From the NCBI GenBank assembly GCA_030248225.1, contig JASANE010018669.1, positions 1 to 64,000 on the forward strand: a stretch of 64,000 nt of DNA, in the 5' to 3' direction. How positions within the stretch are numbered: the first letter of the stretch is position 1; every line of letters starts with the position of its first letter. The position numbers and the translations under genes are program-made. The DNA comes from Trileptium ribeirensis. Its lineage: Eukaryota > Nematoda > Enoplea > Enoplida > Thoracostomopsidae. Below the pieces are notes generated by a model. It saw nothing but the letters and a program-made list of their open reading frames with translations. It was not told where the DNA came from and made no database searches. This document shows positions 23,801 to 37,385 of the stretch, piece after piece.

Positions 23801-26080
23801 CAAGGTTCGCGAGCGTACTATATATCAATTTGATATCCAACTTCGCAACGAAGGATCTCCGCACTACCGCAACAATAGGCGGTCCAGTGCGGAAACGCTA
23901 CATACGGATCACCAAAAATTGTTCGTTTGGTTCGTCTTATGTGTTTTACCTTAAGCGGACTATTGGGATACTTAACTAGTCCTCACTCGAAAACGAAGAA
24001 CGCTACGGTTGAGCCCGTCAGTGGACATATGCCGAGGCAGTGAACCATTCTGGGACTATCCTCAATTTCCACGATATCAGCCGGATTGAAATGAATATCA
24101 TGAATAAGTAAATGTTCGTACAAATCTTTATCAAAACAGCTTTCAATAAATGCTCTCTTCCTTACGGAATTTTGGTTGAGTTTCAATGGTTTCTCATTGT
24201 TAAAACGGATTTATTTAGCCGGATCCAACGGTTATTGCAACCGTAGGGAACTTTCCTTATAAAATTTGACCAGGTTTATAATCTCAATTTACTCGGTTTT
24301 GATCGAAGTTCCTAGTCGAAACCGTCAACAGGGAAGCAAACCTTATATTTAGATTTTCTCAAAATAAAATTGTGCCAGACTTTCGCTGTGGAAATTTGCA
24401 CAGAGGCTGGTTCTGACCTATATTTCCGACAACTGAGGGCCGGGTCACCGGTCCTTTCACAAATCGATCCGTCGGAACGAGGCCCGACAGACCAGACTCG
24501 CGATGTCGCTAAATTTTCTACACAAAAAGTTGCTGTTTGCAATCAAATGTACCAATTCTGTCAAATTTCTTTTGCAGCGACGGCGTATCAGAGCTTCGGT
24601 ACTCTGATAGCGTCGTGCTGCCATGATTAAACTCAAAAGCAAGAGAGAAACTAATATATATACATATATATGTGTGTGATTGTGATTCTAAAGTCGAAAC
24701 TGAAATACCATGGTGAAACTAAATCTAACCAGCTCGATGTTACTGCGTAAATTTGTACCAAATCTGAACAGCTTTTGAGCTACTCGAGATAAGAAAAGAT
24801 ATATAATTAATTGTAATTTTTGAACGATGCACGGATGCTCAAATGGAAGGGTTAACGGGCCCGGACCCTCATTTGTAAAAGGAAATCATCAAAATTCCTG
24901 GACAAAATATTTTTTAAAAATTGAAATTTTAGTTGGGACAAGCTCCTTTTGGGTCACCGAGCGAATGGACCCATTGTTTCAACCTTAAGATCTTTTTTGA
25001 AAGAACAACTCTGTACGCAAAACTCAGCAATATTTCAATAAAATTCATGGCGGGATTTTTAAATATGACAAATTTAAGCTCAAGGTTGGGGCATCCCACT
25101 TTGAGTCAAAGAGTTTATGGACTCGATAAGAGATTTATGAATTCTAAGGTTCTATTCAAAATAGTTTGTTCCTACCTATAATCTAGTAAAGTATCAGCAA
25201 AATTCCTGGATTGAATATGGCACTAAATAAACTTATCCATTTTCGGCACCTACATGTAAGGGCTTGTGTCACTACCCCGTAAATGTCTGACTACAGCGAA
25301 ATACATGCATAGCATCGTAAATGATGCTCGAAATCAAAAAATGGCAAAGGACGGCACGTTTTGCACTCAATGAAGAAATTTTTATTTAAGTTCGGTCGGC
25401 TTAGGTTCAATTTCTACGCCTATCTCGACTAAGAAATTCAGATAAAACGATTCCTTGCTAGTGTCGCCGTTTGGTTTGTGCCTTAACTCGTGACTGACGG
25501 GGTTGAGAATGGCTTGGGCATTATACTACTCGTTGGCCCATCACTCAAGGCCTCGGGTCTGCAGAATCCGATAGCACGGTCAGGGCCATCATGAAAAGAA
25601 GCGCGGGCAAGGAGGTTCATAACGGTGTAAATTCCTAATTCATTAACTACTAGTAAATTCAATACGACGACTACAATTTTGCCTACAAGCTTCTCCTCCT
25701 CCGAAATGCACGCCATAGAACTTTCTGGGCATACCTCCCTATCGTACTTATGGAGATCGATCGCGGATCGCGCTCCATCAAGCTGACAAACCAAAAACTA
25801 AAAATGAAAGCCAAAACTGTGCAAAACCATAGAAAAACTAACAATCTAATAGCATCGGAGCCGGTCTGTAAAGCCGACCGATCTCCGTGCTGCCGAAGTC
25901 AGATTGAACTGCTAATGTCAGTCGTGACGTCTACCCCCAGCTGTCTTTTCACTCTCCGACCAATCGGAAACTATTAAATTCAGACAGGAGTTCCGATCTT
26001 TTCTCAATTCGACCAGTGAAATTTTGATTTGGATCGTAAACCCGTAGCGGCACCACTCTAAAGGAGATATGCCTTTGGAT
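20815..26080 (+). repeat. Long interspersed repeat, copy A (~5.3 kb)
   Basis: Collinear with copies B (from 43760) and C (from ~54585). Shared landmarks in order are CTTCCAAAACG(C/T)AAT; AGGAGGTTGGCT, then CAGGCCAAA and CTATTCCCTATC; GTCCGA(T/C)AATCCCTAGACG, then TCGGATCG; TATTTATTGATAAGC; GGATCGAGC(C/G)GGATCCAG; CTTCGCAA(C/A)GAAGGATCT; GAAA(A/T)TTTGC(A/T)(C/T)AGAGG; and CTGCCGAAGTCA (shared with B). There is no conserved open frame and no recognisable protein, and the ends are not defined. It starts ~155 bp after the exon 3 donor. Unlike the flanks it is richer in CG and TCG words. Class unknown: a decayed retroelement or a large non-autonomous transposon are both possible. Confidence 0.75.
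22780..22805. other. Perfect 10 bp stem-loop in copy A
   Basis: GGTCCCAATA, then six loop bases GAAGAA, then TATTGGGACC: a perfect 10 bp dyad, followed by an A/T-rich stretch. Role unknown; possibly structural in the repeat's transcript or a terminus of an inserted element. Confidence 0.7.
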
Positions 26081-28955
26081 AATTAAAATAATTAATTATT
26101 AGGTTTTTATATATTATGCAACTATGTAAATCGTAAATAGATAAATCGAAATATGTATAACCCGCAAAACACTGGTACCAGTGTTTCCATATTTGGAAAG
26201 AATAATTAAAAATCGGTATTTGTCATTTTGTCCTTGAAGATGGGGTCGAGGTCTTAGCGTCCAACTAAATGGTATAATGTCATTACTTTTTATATCAATC
26301 AAAAAAATTTTATCGAAATTCATCTGCTAGAAGACAAACTAAAACCGACTGACGCTGAAATTTTCACGATTTTCACAAAGAGCGCACTGTTCGCTCCGCT
26401 CTGCTTCAATAAGCTGCATGAACAAAATTAAAATCAGGACTATAAGATATTTCTAAAAGCAACTGGAAAATAAACCGCGAGCCGGGCCCAGGATCAATAC
26501 TTGAGCCCACGGGAAGCGGGCACCCGCGAATAGTGGGTACATAACTAGTCGGTACCCGTAGCTATCACTATCACAACTCCACTTGTTAAACTGCTATTTT
26601 CACAAAATTGTATTGTGTTTTGTTTGGAAATGAAGGCCTGGTGGTAAATTAAGTTTGCAATAGATATAGATGTTTGTAGACATGTATAGTAAATATGAAA
26701 TGAATATATGAGTATGATTATGTAGACAATATCTGGGCTTTTGCCGAGGTTTGGCGATTGTTACCTATCGCCGCTTTTATGTTTGTAATCTTTGTAATCC
26801 TACTGTCCCATCTTCAATTTTTACACGAATTGATTTCGATTTTAGAAAATCGTATTTTGTTAAGTTTTCTATAAAAGCGACTAGTGCAATTAAAAGGTAA
26901 ATTTTAGCTCACCACTCCTGAAGAATCGCGAAAAAATTTAGAACAATCTGCCCAAATGAATAGCTTTTGCATGAATGGATATTCTCTCGCAAGTTACAAA
27001 CATTTGGTCGTATTTTATAAAGGCAAAACAAACATTGAATATTCAAATGCTTATGTTTTATCAGCTGGAAAATTGCTTCACGCAGAAATTGTAAGAAGAC
27101 GCCAACCAACAGAAAACTTCCGGAATCAACTTTACTGCATCTCGTCCGGCTTATGTGGCACTGATGGTTTAGGTATCAATATTGAAAGAAGAGATAGTAG
27201 TGTTGTGTGTTTTGCTGCGTTATAAATAAATGTATATATTAAAAATTTGCTCCTTCATTGAATTTGCTTTGTGATACTGCAAAAATATCTATTTTAATAT
27301 TATGTGAAATGCTACGGGGTTCCGGTGGTTCCCCTCAATTAGGTATCACAAATCTGGGGTCAGTTGCGGTCCGATCCAGAGAGGACCCAAATAGGGTCAC
27401 ATGTAAACAAAATTTCTGTGCATTCAAAATTGCATAGGCGTAAACAGCTTAAACTCAAATTATATGTGGTCACTGAAGCCCTCACTGCACTTCGGTTAAT
27501 TTTTGTCGTCAGTATTCATTATGGTATCTACAATTTCATTGTCATCACTGCATTTTTCGTTAACGATCAGAAAAGCTTGTAACCGGAATTAGAATATACG
27601 CAGCAGTCGTCTCCTAGGGGAGGTCGCCGATAGATGACTTACACACACGCCTTCGTCCTTAATCATTCCTGTGATTTTAAAGTAAATTACTTTGTTTTGG
27701 CATGCCAAAAATTATATGTTGGTCAAACGTGCGGTATATAAAGGACAAGCTGATGTATGTAATACATCCCTGTGCCTTGTAGTATGTTACAGAAAACAAG
27801 CTTTAAATTTACAAAAAACACTTAAATATCGTGACGGTGTATTTGATAGGTATGATGGAGATGTGATATGTCAAATTATGCCTTTCTCGATACACTAATT
27901 AAGTGTAAGCTTTGATACTGCAACAGGTGAAAAGCACAAACAAAAGTATCGAGAAAGTTCTTCTGCAACAGTGGTTTCAAGTCTATTTTTACCTCATGGC
28001 CACAAGTGAAACTTACTTGATAGGTTTGAAACTTGTAGCTGCATTTGATTTTCAATAATTTCAAGATACATTCTTCGTGCTGTAGTTATCGCAATTGATC
28101 ACACCTAATTTCTTCATTTAAAAGTTTTAATGACATCATTGTTTACTGAAAATCGCTCTTTGCGTTCAGGAGATAAGTTCATTCCAAAAGGACGGTGGGT
28201 TCCTTTATTTGGGCTGTTGTCGACATATGATAGTACTTCCCTTTATTTTGGCGCCGTTTGAAACACAATGGTGTTCCAGTTATTGGACACGGGCAAAACA
28301 TTGTATACATAGGTTCCAATCCGATAAAATTGATGTTTCGCTTAACTAGGTTGTTTCCATTATTGTACGCTGTCTAAAAGAGGAGATGGTTATATTTTAA
28401 CGGTTTCCCTCTACGCGACATACCGGGTCACTTTTATGGGTGTTGTGCAAAAATTTCTTGCTTTTTTAGTGGCCGCTGCCGAATTGCTTTATGTGCTTCC
28501 CTGTTTAGGCACATTTTGAGAGACTGCGTAATTTGTTCAGTGAGTGCAGCCTGAAAGGGCTTATAAGTAGATACCATCACGACAAGGTTTATAGATATAC
28601 ATAGATGATGTAGGAATAAAACAAGAGTAACAATATAACAATAATCTCCACTGTCCAAAATGCATGCAAACTTTTGTTTTTGATGGCGGAATATGAAGTA
28701 TGGAGGGTTACAAAGACGTATCACGCACCCGGCTACGTGTACTGATCGCAGTGACAGTGGCCGCCAAAAAATCTAAAATTAAAAGCTGATAGTACAATGC
28801 TTTTGTTATAAGCTACAAGCTGCCTCGGTTATAGGTTTACAATTTGCCAGCTCCACGGGCCTGAAAAAATTGTCCGCAGGTACGGGCGTAGGGGCGGTGG
28901 GCAAGTATCCAATTTTCGCGGGTACCCGCGGGATCAGAAATTTTTACACGCGCAC
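26081..28955. other. Intron 3, mostly unrecognised
   Basis: Holds the second copy of the GAGCCCACGGGAAGCGGG repeat fragment (about 26475-26580, compare 7560-7660). Otherwise AT-rich DNA without supported genes. Open frames of up to 96 codons carry no recognisable domain. Confidence 0.4.
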
Positions 28956-28959
28956 ACCT

Positions 28960-29260
28960 CTGCGTCGTCTCGTTGGCCGAAAGAAAATACATACATATAT
29001 ACATTAAAACTGACCGCCTAACACCACACTATGGAGATCCAGCGACAAAATCTCAAATGGCCGTAGCAAAACATATCTATAAACAGTCTATTTCTGGCAT
29101 CCTCAAATCTAGGGTTTGTGGCTTCTCTACCTGTAAAATTTTTCAACTGGCCACCGGAAGCAATATCTATGTTCGTATATCCCGACGTCGCGGATAATAT
29201 CCGGACATAAAATCGTATACAGATGTATGGATATCCTTGGCCATCTGTGCTCATTATATA
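28960..29260 (-). mobile_element. Fragment of the GATGGGCA-type hAT family
   Basis: Shares, in order and orientation, GACCGCCTAA, the AAACATA block, GGCATCCT, GTTTGTGGCTTCTCTACC, CGACGTCGCGGATAATATC and AAATCGTAT with the right half of 31586-32455. It ends near GGATATCCTTGGCCATCTGTG. The left half is missing or unrecognisable, so this is a truncated copy. Confidence 0.65.
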
Positions 29261-30950
29261 ACCAAAATTGTCATCAGTCGTTAATTTACACATATTTTTC
29301 GTTTTCTGCCAATTCCAGTATTTTATGGTCACGGCATTTCAGCTCGGATGATCTCTTAGAGAACCATGTGCATCGCTCCAATTACTTTCTTTTCGTGCAG
29401 TTCCGAGCTGCGGGATCAAGTGATACCTCTATATAATTTTGGTAGTTTGCATAAACCAGCAATAAATTATGTCATTATTTTCAGTGCCGTTGCACCACTT
29501 GCATGAAATAACCTGCCATCAAGCCTGTGTGACCTTAGTATTACAATTGCAACGTTTAAATCTCGACTGAAAACATAGCTATCTATTTATCGGAATAGAC
29601 GATACAATATGATATAATACTAACGCGAGTTGTATTATAGCTTGCTGTTCGCTTATGCGCCTTTGTAACATTTTCAATGAAATTGGCGCATTATAAGTCC
29701 GTTCTTATTATTATTTTCCATGTTAACACCAAATTTTAGTTTCCGAAAATTACCTGTTGTATATACTTCATTTGGCGCGTGGGCGTTAACGTTTTCCTTG
29801 GTGTCGCCAATGCAATGTTAGTTGAAAGGTCCACACCTGTGCATTCTGATTAGCTGTGTATATTGAAGCCATTTTAATATATATATAGTGTTTACACACC
29901 AAATGAATAACCTTTGAATATAGTGCTGTGTTCTCTTGACCATTGGAATGACGATGCAGAAACTGGATGTGAAAATGTCAAAACTTTTGAACAGAAGTTT
30001 ATTTGAGTATAAATATTGTAACGGATGGAGCAGAGTTTCCGCAGATAGTGTATAATTGTACAAATTTAGCTTTTCTTTTATGTCCACTTGTAGAATGCAT
30101 CACTCTTTGCGACATAGGCTTTTCACAATTTTTTATTTGACACGTAATGGAATGTATGCAGTTGTGTATATAGCTTTCTGCTCTGCTAGAGTGATTTGCC
30201 ACCAAAATTCTGAACAAAACAGACACTGATCGGAGGGTTTTAATTTTAGCCATATGGGGTCCCCCAATATTTTAGGTTATAACTAAATTGCCAGAAACAT
30301 TGACATATGAAATTCTCATTGCTAACTGCTGTACTGTACTGTATTTATGTCAGAGCAGCCGCTCTAGAGCTATTGTTCAAAGTTTAAAAATACCTCCAAA
30401 AAGTGAAACTTATAAAATTTTAACAAAGTAAGTTTCCTGCTTCTCAGAGTGAACTATGAGTGCATAGGACTAGCTCATCCGTTCAACCGCTAATCGTGTT
30501 ATAAATTTACATTGGTTATATTAACTTTGCTGGACTGTGCCTTGGCTTGCTAAATTTTGAAAACGATAAAAGCAATTGTATTTGTTTGGTATGTTTCAAA
30601 TTAGGCAAGTGTTAAGGCGTACAACGTAAAGATTACTCTTTAAATTATATTTGTTCTTGAAATCTGTGATTTTTAAGTTCAAAATTTTTATCGTTGTTTG
30701 AGATATAAATACATTGTCCTATTGTATACATCCTATTCAAATGCCTCTACCGTTGCCATTAATCTAGTATTGTTTATGTGGGACTGTAAGAGGGGTTCAG
30801 GTAGCTGAATTTCAAACAGCATTCACTTGCAATATTCAGTTTACTTAGCTCTGTCTCCCCTCGCTGCACGACCAACTAGTGTTATTAAGATATGGTGAGT
30901 TTGTTATGTACTGAGCTAGGTTTTGTACTGGTTGTGTTATATGTTTCCAG
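29261..30950. other. Intron 3, end: no recognised feature
   Basis: AT-rich DNA leading to the exon 4 acceptor. No repeat ends or supported frames. Confidence 0.35.
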
Positions 30951-31177
30951 GTTGCATGCCCTGATGTATATCGTGGAAAGTATCGTCTTGCCGACTCGGA
31001 ACTGGACAATACCGAGCGTCAGCGTGAAGTTGCGGAATTATACGCCGACGAAGTTTGCTCAACAATCAATAAAATTAAGGCACAGGGTCGCTCATTATGC
31101 GCTTTTTATATGGAAAGTTTACAGAGTTGTGGTGGTCAGATAATTACGCCTCCGGGATATATGAAGAAAGTAGCCGA
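30951..31177 (+). CDS. ETNPPL/PHYKPL: Class-III PLP phospho-lyase, coding exon 4 (residues 204-279)
   Basis: Acceptor TGTTTCCAG, donor GA^GTGAGT. Reads VACPDVYRGKYRLADSEL, continues through a charged helix containing YADEVCSTINKIK, then FYMESLQSCGGQIITPPGY and MKKVA, with GA of the split codon for Glu279. (V/T)PD(V/T)YRGKYR and ESLQSCGGQ(I/V)I-P-GY are diagnostic of ETNPPL/PHYKPL proteins rather than AGXT2 or ornithine aminotransferase. The Ser-Cys-Gly-Gly-Gln loop lies near the active site in the family. It enters in phase 0 and leaves in phase 2, and is the longest internal exon here. Other frames over it are shadows. Confidence 0.96.
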
Positions 31178-31585
31178 GTGAGTTAATTTTTATATGAATG
31201 ATGTGGAGTTATTATTTCGTAGACTACAATACTCGCTGAAAGTGAATGTTGCTCGTCCGGGTTCGCTCGAACATTGTTTTGTTGTAAAATAGTTTCTTTA
31301 TTGATTTTGAAACTTTTGAAATATCGAGCGCGCCACTATCTTGTAGCCTACACGAGACTTGCGCGTTCAAAGGATGAGAATCATTTCTAGCGAGTACTAT
31401 GAACATACAGATGCTTCACTAAGACGGTTTGATTCAGCGTCACTGCTTTTAAATTTTAGCTAGGCAGATAAAAAAATATAGACCCAAAGAAGCAGATAGC
31501 TAATACACTCAATAAATGGGTATCAATCATTCATTGTTGCACTTAAATCGGAATATTCATTGCGAAGATATGTACACATAGAAAC

Positions 31586-32455
31586 TAGTGATGGGCAGGG
31601 ATATGGTTTACCGCATCCGGATATGCGGGTAAAATTGTGGGATATATGATAATCCGAATATCCAGATATGAACAACCATATCCAAAAATTCTAAACTTTT
31701 GTTTAAACTTCAAAAACTGTATACCAGATTTTGTAATTCACTATTACACTGTATGTTATGACGTATTAAAAATTTGTGGCATAAACAAACGTTGTTCTTT
31801 TGTTAAGGTGCTTTCTGCACCAATATTTGCTGTGTGACTTGCGGTAAGTCCACGACTAAGCTTATATTAATGAGCAGTATTTAATTTATAATAAATGCTA
31901 TTTCATGCTGTTGTTAACGCTAATAACTGGGATTTAGATCTAAATATTCTACCCAATGCCTATCGGACAGGATGTGATGGTCAACCATAATGGTCAAGGG
32001 TAACCGAACAATTTTGAAAATGCAGTATTTTGGTTTTCTAACTGACCAGTAATACGAGACGATCATTAAAGTGCCGGTCACGTGAAAATATATCTGTAGC
32101 ATCAGTAAACATCAAAGCATATTTTTGTTTTCCCACTCACCAGTGATCCGACGCGGTCATTAAAAAGGGTCTTCGTCTACTTAGCTTAAGGCAAATATAG
32201 TATACATTAAAATTGACCGCCTAAAGCCAAAATATATACATATAACGACAAAAACCTCTCCCCAGACGGTAGCATGAAAACATACATACTTGTACACAGT
32301 GTCATTCCGGCATCCTGAGTCAAGGTTTTGTGATTCTCTACCAATATAATTTTGAACCTGGTCACGAAATGCAAAGATAGGATATCCGAGTTATCCTAAC
32401 GTCGCGGATAATATCTGAATATGAAATCGTATCCGGATGTTCTTGCCCATCATTA
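31586..32455 (+). mobile_element. Non-autonomous hAT-like element with TAGTGATGGGCA ends (870 bp)
   Basis: The left end TAGTGATGGGCAGGGATAT mirrors the right end TTCTTGCCCATCATTA, giving an inverted repeat of about 12 bp (TGATGGGCA perfect). Imperfect flanks ATAGAAAC and ATGACAAC (5 of 8 equal) could be a decayed 8 bp duplication. The interior has an imperfectly repeated block (AACTGACCAGTAATACGAGACG near 32040 and CACTCACCAGTGATCCGACGCG near 32138) and GGATAT/ATATCC-rich ends. No open frame. Related fragments are at 7922-8020, 28960-29260 and 62215-62420. Confidence 0.65.
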
Positions 32456-33097
32456 ATGACAACAGTAAGATGTTGTCGATTCTAGTCCCGAAAACATTTC
32501 CCATTCTAACTTAGATGTCATATCTGAATATCAGGATGCAATCAATAGTATTTTCCTATGACAGAACTGACATATGCCTGGTGGAAACGTGATCCAAATA
32601 CAACTATTCTAAACCATAACAATAATTATAACAACGAAATATTCAGGAATCTCGATCCAAAATATTGCCTTTGACAATGTGTAAAAGTTAAACTGACATT
32701 AGTGAAATATCAGTGATATGCAGCTTATATGTAACAGTGTCAAAATTTAAACCAAATACCGCCCATCATCTCTAAGCTGTATTAATAACAGCAATACCTA
32801 CACGATTTTGACACCAAATATAACTGCGTGTTTTTGTTCTCTTATTCAGTTGGTAAAGAAGATATTGGCTAGAAATTAGGCCAATAATTATTGCGAAAGC
32901 TAGTGCGCCACTCAAATTCAAATTCAAAATTTATTCAGTTCCTATCAGTGGCGGATCTAGAAATTTCTGGTGGGGGATCCAAAATTTTTGTAACTAATTT
33001 TTCCCAAACCCTACTTTGCAAGCTTTGCTACAACAAAAACGCGATATAAAATTTGCGTGCCATCGCCACAGTCACAGAGTTATGCAATCAGTTCAAG

Positions 33098-33350
33098 TCA
33101 CAATAAAAAATCAATGCGCTGGTTTTTCTCCTGTGCGAATCTGTCGATAACTTCTTCAACGTCAATAGGTTTCTCCGGGTGGATATACATAAGTGCCAGA
33201 CCGGTGAGCCGTTCATCAGTAGTTGTGCTTCTCAGGTAGTTCTTGATAAGGGCCATGGCACTGAAGGCGCGCTCAGCAGTGCAAGTTGTTACGGGGATCG
33301 TGGCGAAGATTTTAAGCAATTTTTGATCACAGGCAGCCTGAAGGAACGAA
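33098..33350 (-). pseudogene. hAT transposase C-terminal (hATC) dimerisation segment
   Basis: Reads QAACDQKLLKIFATIPVTT, then CTAERAFSAMALIKNYLRST, then TTDERLTGLALMYIH and a helix ending RIDFLL at a stop. The pattern P-V-(T/S)-x-C-(T/S)-A-E-R-(A/S)-F-S, then K-x-x-LRS-T, then ERL-x-GLALM-x-IH is the hATC dimerisation motif of ZMYM1/Dan-like transposases. The frame is open upstream of the first Met to about 33350, preceded by CTTAG, which could be a splice acceptor. The catalytic DDE residues are absent from this fragment. Confidence 0.9.
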
Positions 33351-33578
33351 TTTAACTAAGTATGTTTAACAGATGGGGCCAACAGATGATCCTAAAATTG
33401 AAACTGTGGACTCCCTTAAATTAAGCAATCAAGCAGATTACTTTAGCAATAGTTGAGGTGTAGTTAAGGAAAGTTTGTATTAAATAATTTTAATATAAAG
33501 AGCTTTGCCATGTGCTATATACAAATTCCATCTGGGGTCCTGAAGCATTTGAGTCATGCACATAAAATAGTGTTAGGA

Positions 33579-33995
33579 TCAGCAAACTGGGTTAGAAGAA
33601 CGTCCACTGATATGTCCTCTATTTAGGACAACTTTCTGAGGGGGCTTGTTTGACCCCTTCGACTTCATTGTGTACGGAAACTTGAAATTTTGATCTGGCA
33701 TCCAGTGCTCGGTTAGCAAAATGACTTTCTGGCGATCACTGAGATCCCGAACATTGTCTAGGGAGCGGGAGCCCTCGACGAATACTATGCCGATGTCATC
33801 AGGATTTGCGTTGAGTGCAACTTTTCGGACATCTGGTTGTACGGGCTCTTCTTGCTCACATACTATTGGCTTTGCGCCCTCATTACTAGCCGCTGATGTT
33901 CCAGGTTTGTCGCCGCCGGATGAAGCCTTGAAGAACTGAGTTAATGCGGTAGTTTTAAGCCTTTTAGGAGGCGGTTCAGTAGGTTTATCTTCCAT
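33579..33995 (-). pseudogene. hAT (ZMYM1-like) transposase N-terminal segment
   Basis: A 138-codon frame starting MEDKPTEPPPKRLKTTALTQ. A Lys/Arg-rich PPPKRLK stretch looks like a nuclear localisation signal. The conserved lead-in to the TTF-type zinc finger follows: NPDDIGIVFVEGSRSL, LSDRQKVILLTEHWMPDQNF, KFPYTMKSKGSNKPP. Family members have D-I-G, then L-S-x-x-x-K-x-x-L-L-x-x-x-W-x-P, then F-P. The zinc-finger cysteines that should follow are missing: the frame diverges after KPPQKVVLN and ends. Together with 33098-33350 it forms a two-ended relic. Confidence 0.85.
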
Positions 33996-34533
33996 TATAA
34001 ATGGAAAAATAGATTCTATGTCCAGTTATTATATCGACTATGGCAGTTCTATAATTTGAAAATAGTTAATCATTATTTACAAGTACGAAGCTCCTCCGTT
34101 CAAATGGTAGATAATTCTAGCTCAAAGCAGCTTGTAGGTTGAGCTAAAAGCAATGTTTTGAGTTCACACTATGGTGAGCTTAATGTGACTTAATGAGCTA
34201 GTATACATAGTCGAAAACGGAAGCTACGATTGAAACAAAACTGGTTGTACAGAAACGCCGAGCGCAGCGAGGTGGGAAGCCAGAGTGGAGTTGTTTTCTT
34301 GCACCTGAAAAAGGCGCTTTTTAGCTTAAAAATTTTCAACTCAGGTCCCGTGGGGGGGGATCCGACCCATGAATCCCCCTGGATCCGCCCGTGGTTCCTA
34401 TGGTACATACGAGACTACATTTGCAATGTTCTGCTTCTGAAACGCGTTCATACGACTCGAGAATGAGAATTCTTTAAGCGTCGTCCGCACACCATGCTTA
34501 CTAGCGTTCGAAAAACATTGCCACACATGTTTA

Positions 34534-35427
34534 TTAAGCGGAGGGAAGCGAAGCGCTTTTGTTTTCGTCAGAGGGGAAAATTCGGCACTGTCTGTCCGTC
34601 CGTCCGTTGAACTCTTCAGTAACTACTGGGCCAATTTTAAAAACTTTTTTTGTTTGAAAGGTGTAATATTGGACAGGTGCAAGCCATATAGATTTTGTCA
34701 AAATTTGCTTTAGTTAATTAATAATAATTACCTAATTAGTTAAGCGTGTTAGCCTATTTTTAGCAATTTCAAACAAAAATTGCGTATTTTTCAATAAATA
34801 ATTAGTGTAAAGTTATTATTTTGGTGCGTATACTACATCTCGCCATAGTAATTCTGCATCTGGTGCTTATTCACTATTCGAGGAAGTTAAAAATGCTAAT
34901 TACTTAGTTAATTAGCTAATTACTAATTAATTGTTAATTAGCTAATTTTTTGAAAATATTCAAAGTGCTCATAAATTAAAAATAAATTGCACACTGGGGT
35001 TTTCTATATCGCTGATCACGAATATGACATTTCTGAAGCTGTAAAACCTGGCTGTATATGCTAATTAGTTGGTTAATTAACTAGCTAATTTTATGCAAAT
35101 TTTCAAATCACTTCAAAATTGCTAATTTGTTGCGCTCGGGGGTTTTCGATGTCGCTGATTATGAATATGTGGCTTTTAAAGCTCTGTGATTTTATCATTG
35201 GTGCTAATTAAGTAATTAATTAGCTAATTAGTTGATGTCACTATTTAGCTAATTTCTTTTAGCTAGCGAAGTTTTTGTATGGTGGATTTGACATCAATTG
35301 CCTAAAACGTGATACTTATTATAAAATTGATTAATTAGTTGAAGCACATAATATATATACACATATAAGATACCAAATACTTTGCCTGTTGCTCCGCTCA
35401 CTTTTTATAATTTATTACTTTTACTAG
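34534..35427 (+). mobile_element. Helentron-like non-autonomous element, family A, copy 2
   Basis: Preceded by host A. It begins TTAAGCGGAGGGAAGCGAAG, then TTTTCGTCAGAGGGG, a (GTCC)n tract, CTACTGGGCC and TTTGTTTGAAAGG, then a body of TTAATTAGTTAATTA words. The end carries GCTCCGCTCA (35391-35400), the short dyad ATAATTTATTAC, then CTTTTACTAG, followed by host T. No duplication and no frame; 894 bp. It is collinear with the reverse complement of 8591-9451, including the 27 bp after the inverted repeat, which fixes the 3' boundary at CTAG. Confidence 0.8.
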
Positions 35428-35527
35428 TAATAAGGTAGATAATTCACATAAGGAAATGAATAATGTAAGGGCAGAAAGGGGGTAAAACCTCGCCTCTTAC
35501 ATCTGCCTATATATCTGTATAATATAA

Positions 35528-35640
35528 TTAAGCGAAGCGTTTTTGTTTTCGTCAGAGGGGGAAAATTCGGCACTGTCTGTCCGTCCGTCCGTCCGTTGAA
35601 CTCCTCAATAACTACTGGGCCGATTTAAAAAACTTTTTAT
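35528..35640 (+). mobile_element. 5' fragment of a family A Helentron-like element
   Basis: After host A: TTAAGCGAAGCGTTTTTG, then TTTTCGTCAGAGGGGG, four GTCC units, GTTGAACTCCTCAATAACTA and CTGGGCCGATTTAAAAAAC. The match to the copy at 34534 is lost near 35635. It lies 100 bp beyond the end of that copy in the same orientation. Confidence 0.75.

Positions 35641-37385
<1,745 letters not shown>

Larger units (their letters stand above)
32946..34393 (-). mobile_element. ZMYM1-like hAT transposon, internally deleted, intact ends (1448 bp)
   Basis: The left terminus CAGTGGCGGATCTAG and right terminus CTGGATCCGCCCGTG are near-perfect inverted repeats. They are flanked by an exact 8 bp direct duplication GTTCCTAT (32938-32945 and 34394-34401), the hAT hallmark. 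The element encodes, on the minus strand, an N-terminal segment (33579-33995) and the C-terminal dimerisation segment (33098-33350) of a ZMYM1-type transposase. The zinc finger and catalytic core between them are missing. It is therefore a non-autonomous derivative, in intron 4 antisense to the host gene. Confidence 0.92.

Noticed and set aside
20815..26080. Long repeat as a coding retrotransposon
   Set aside because: No reverse transcriptase, integrase, protease or nucleocapsid motif could be read in any frame of copies A, B or C.
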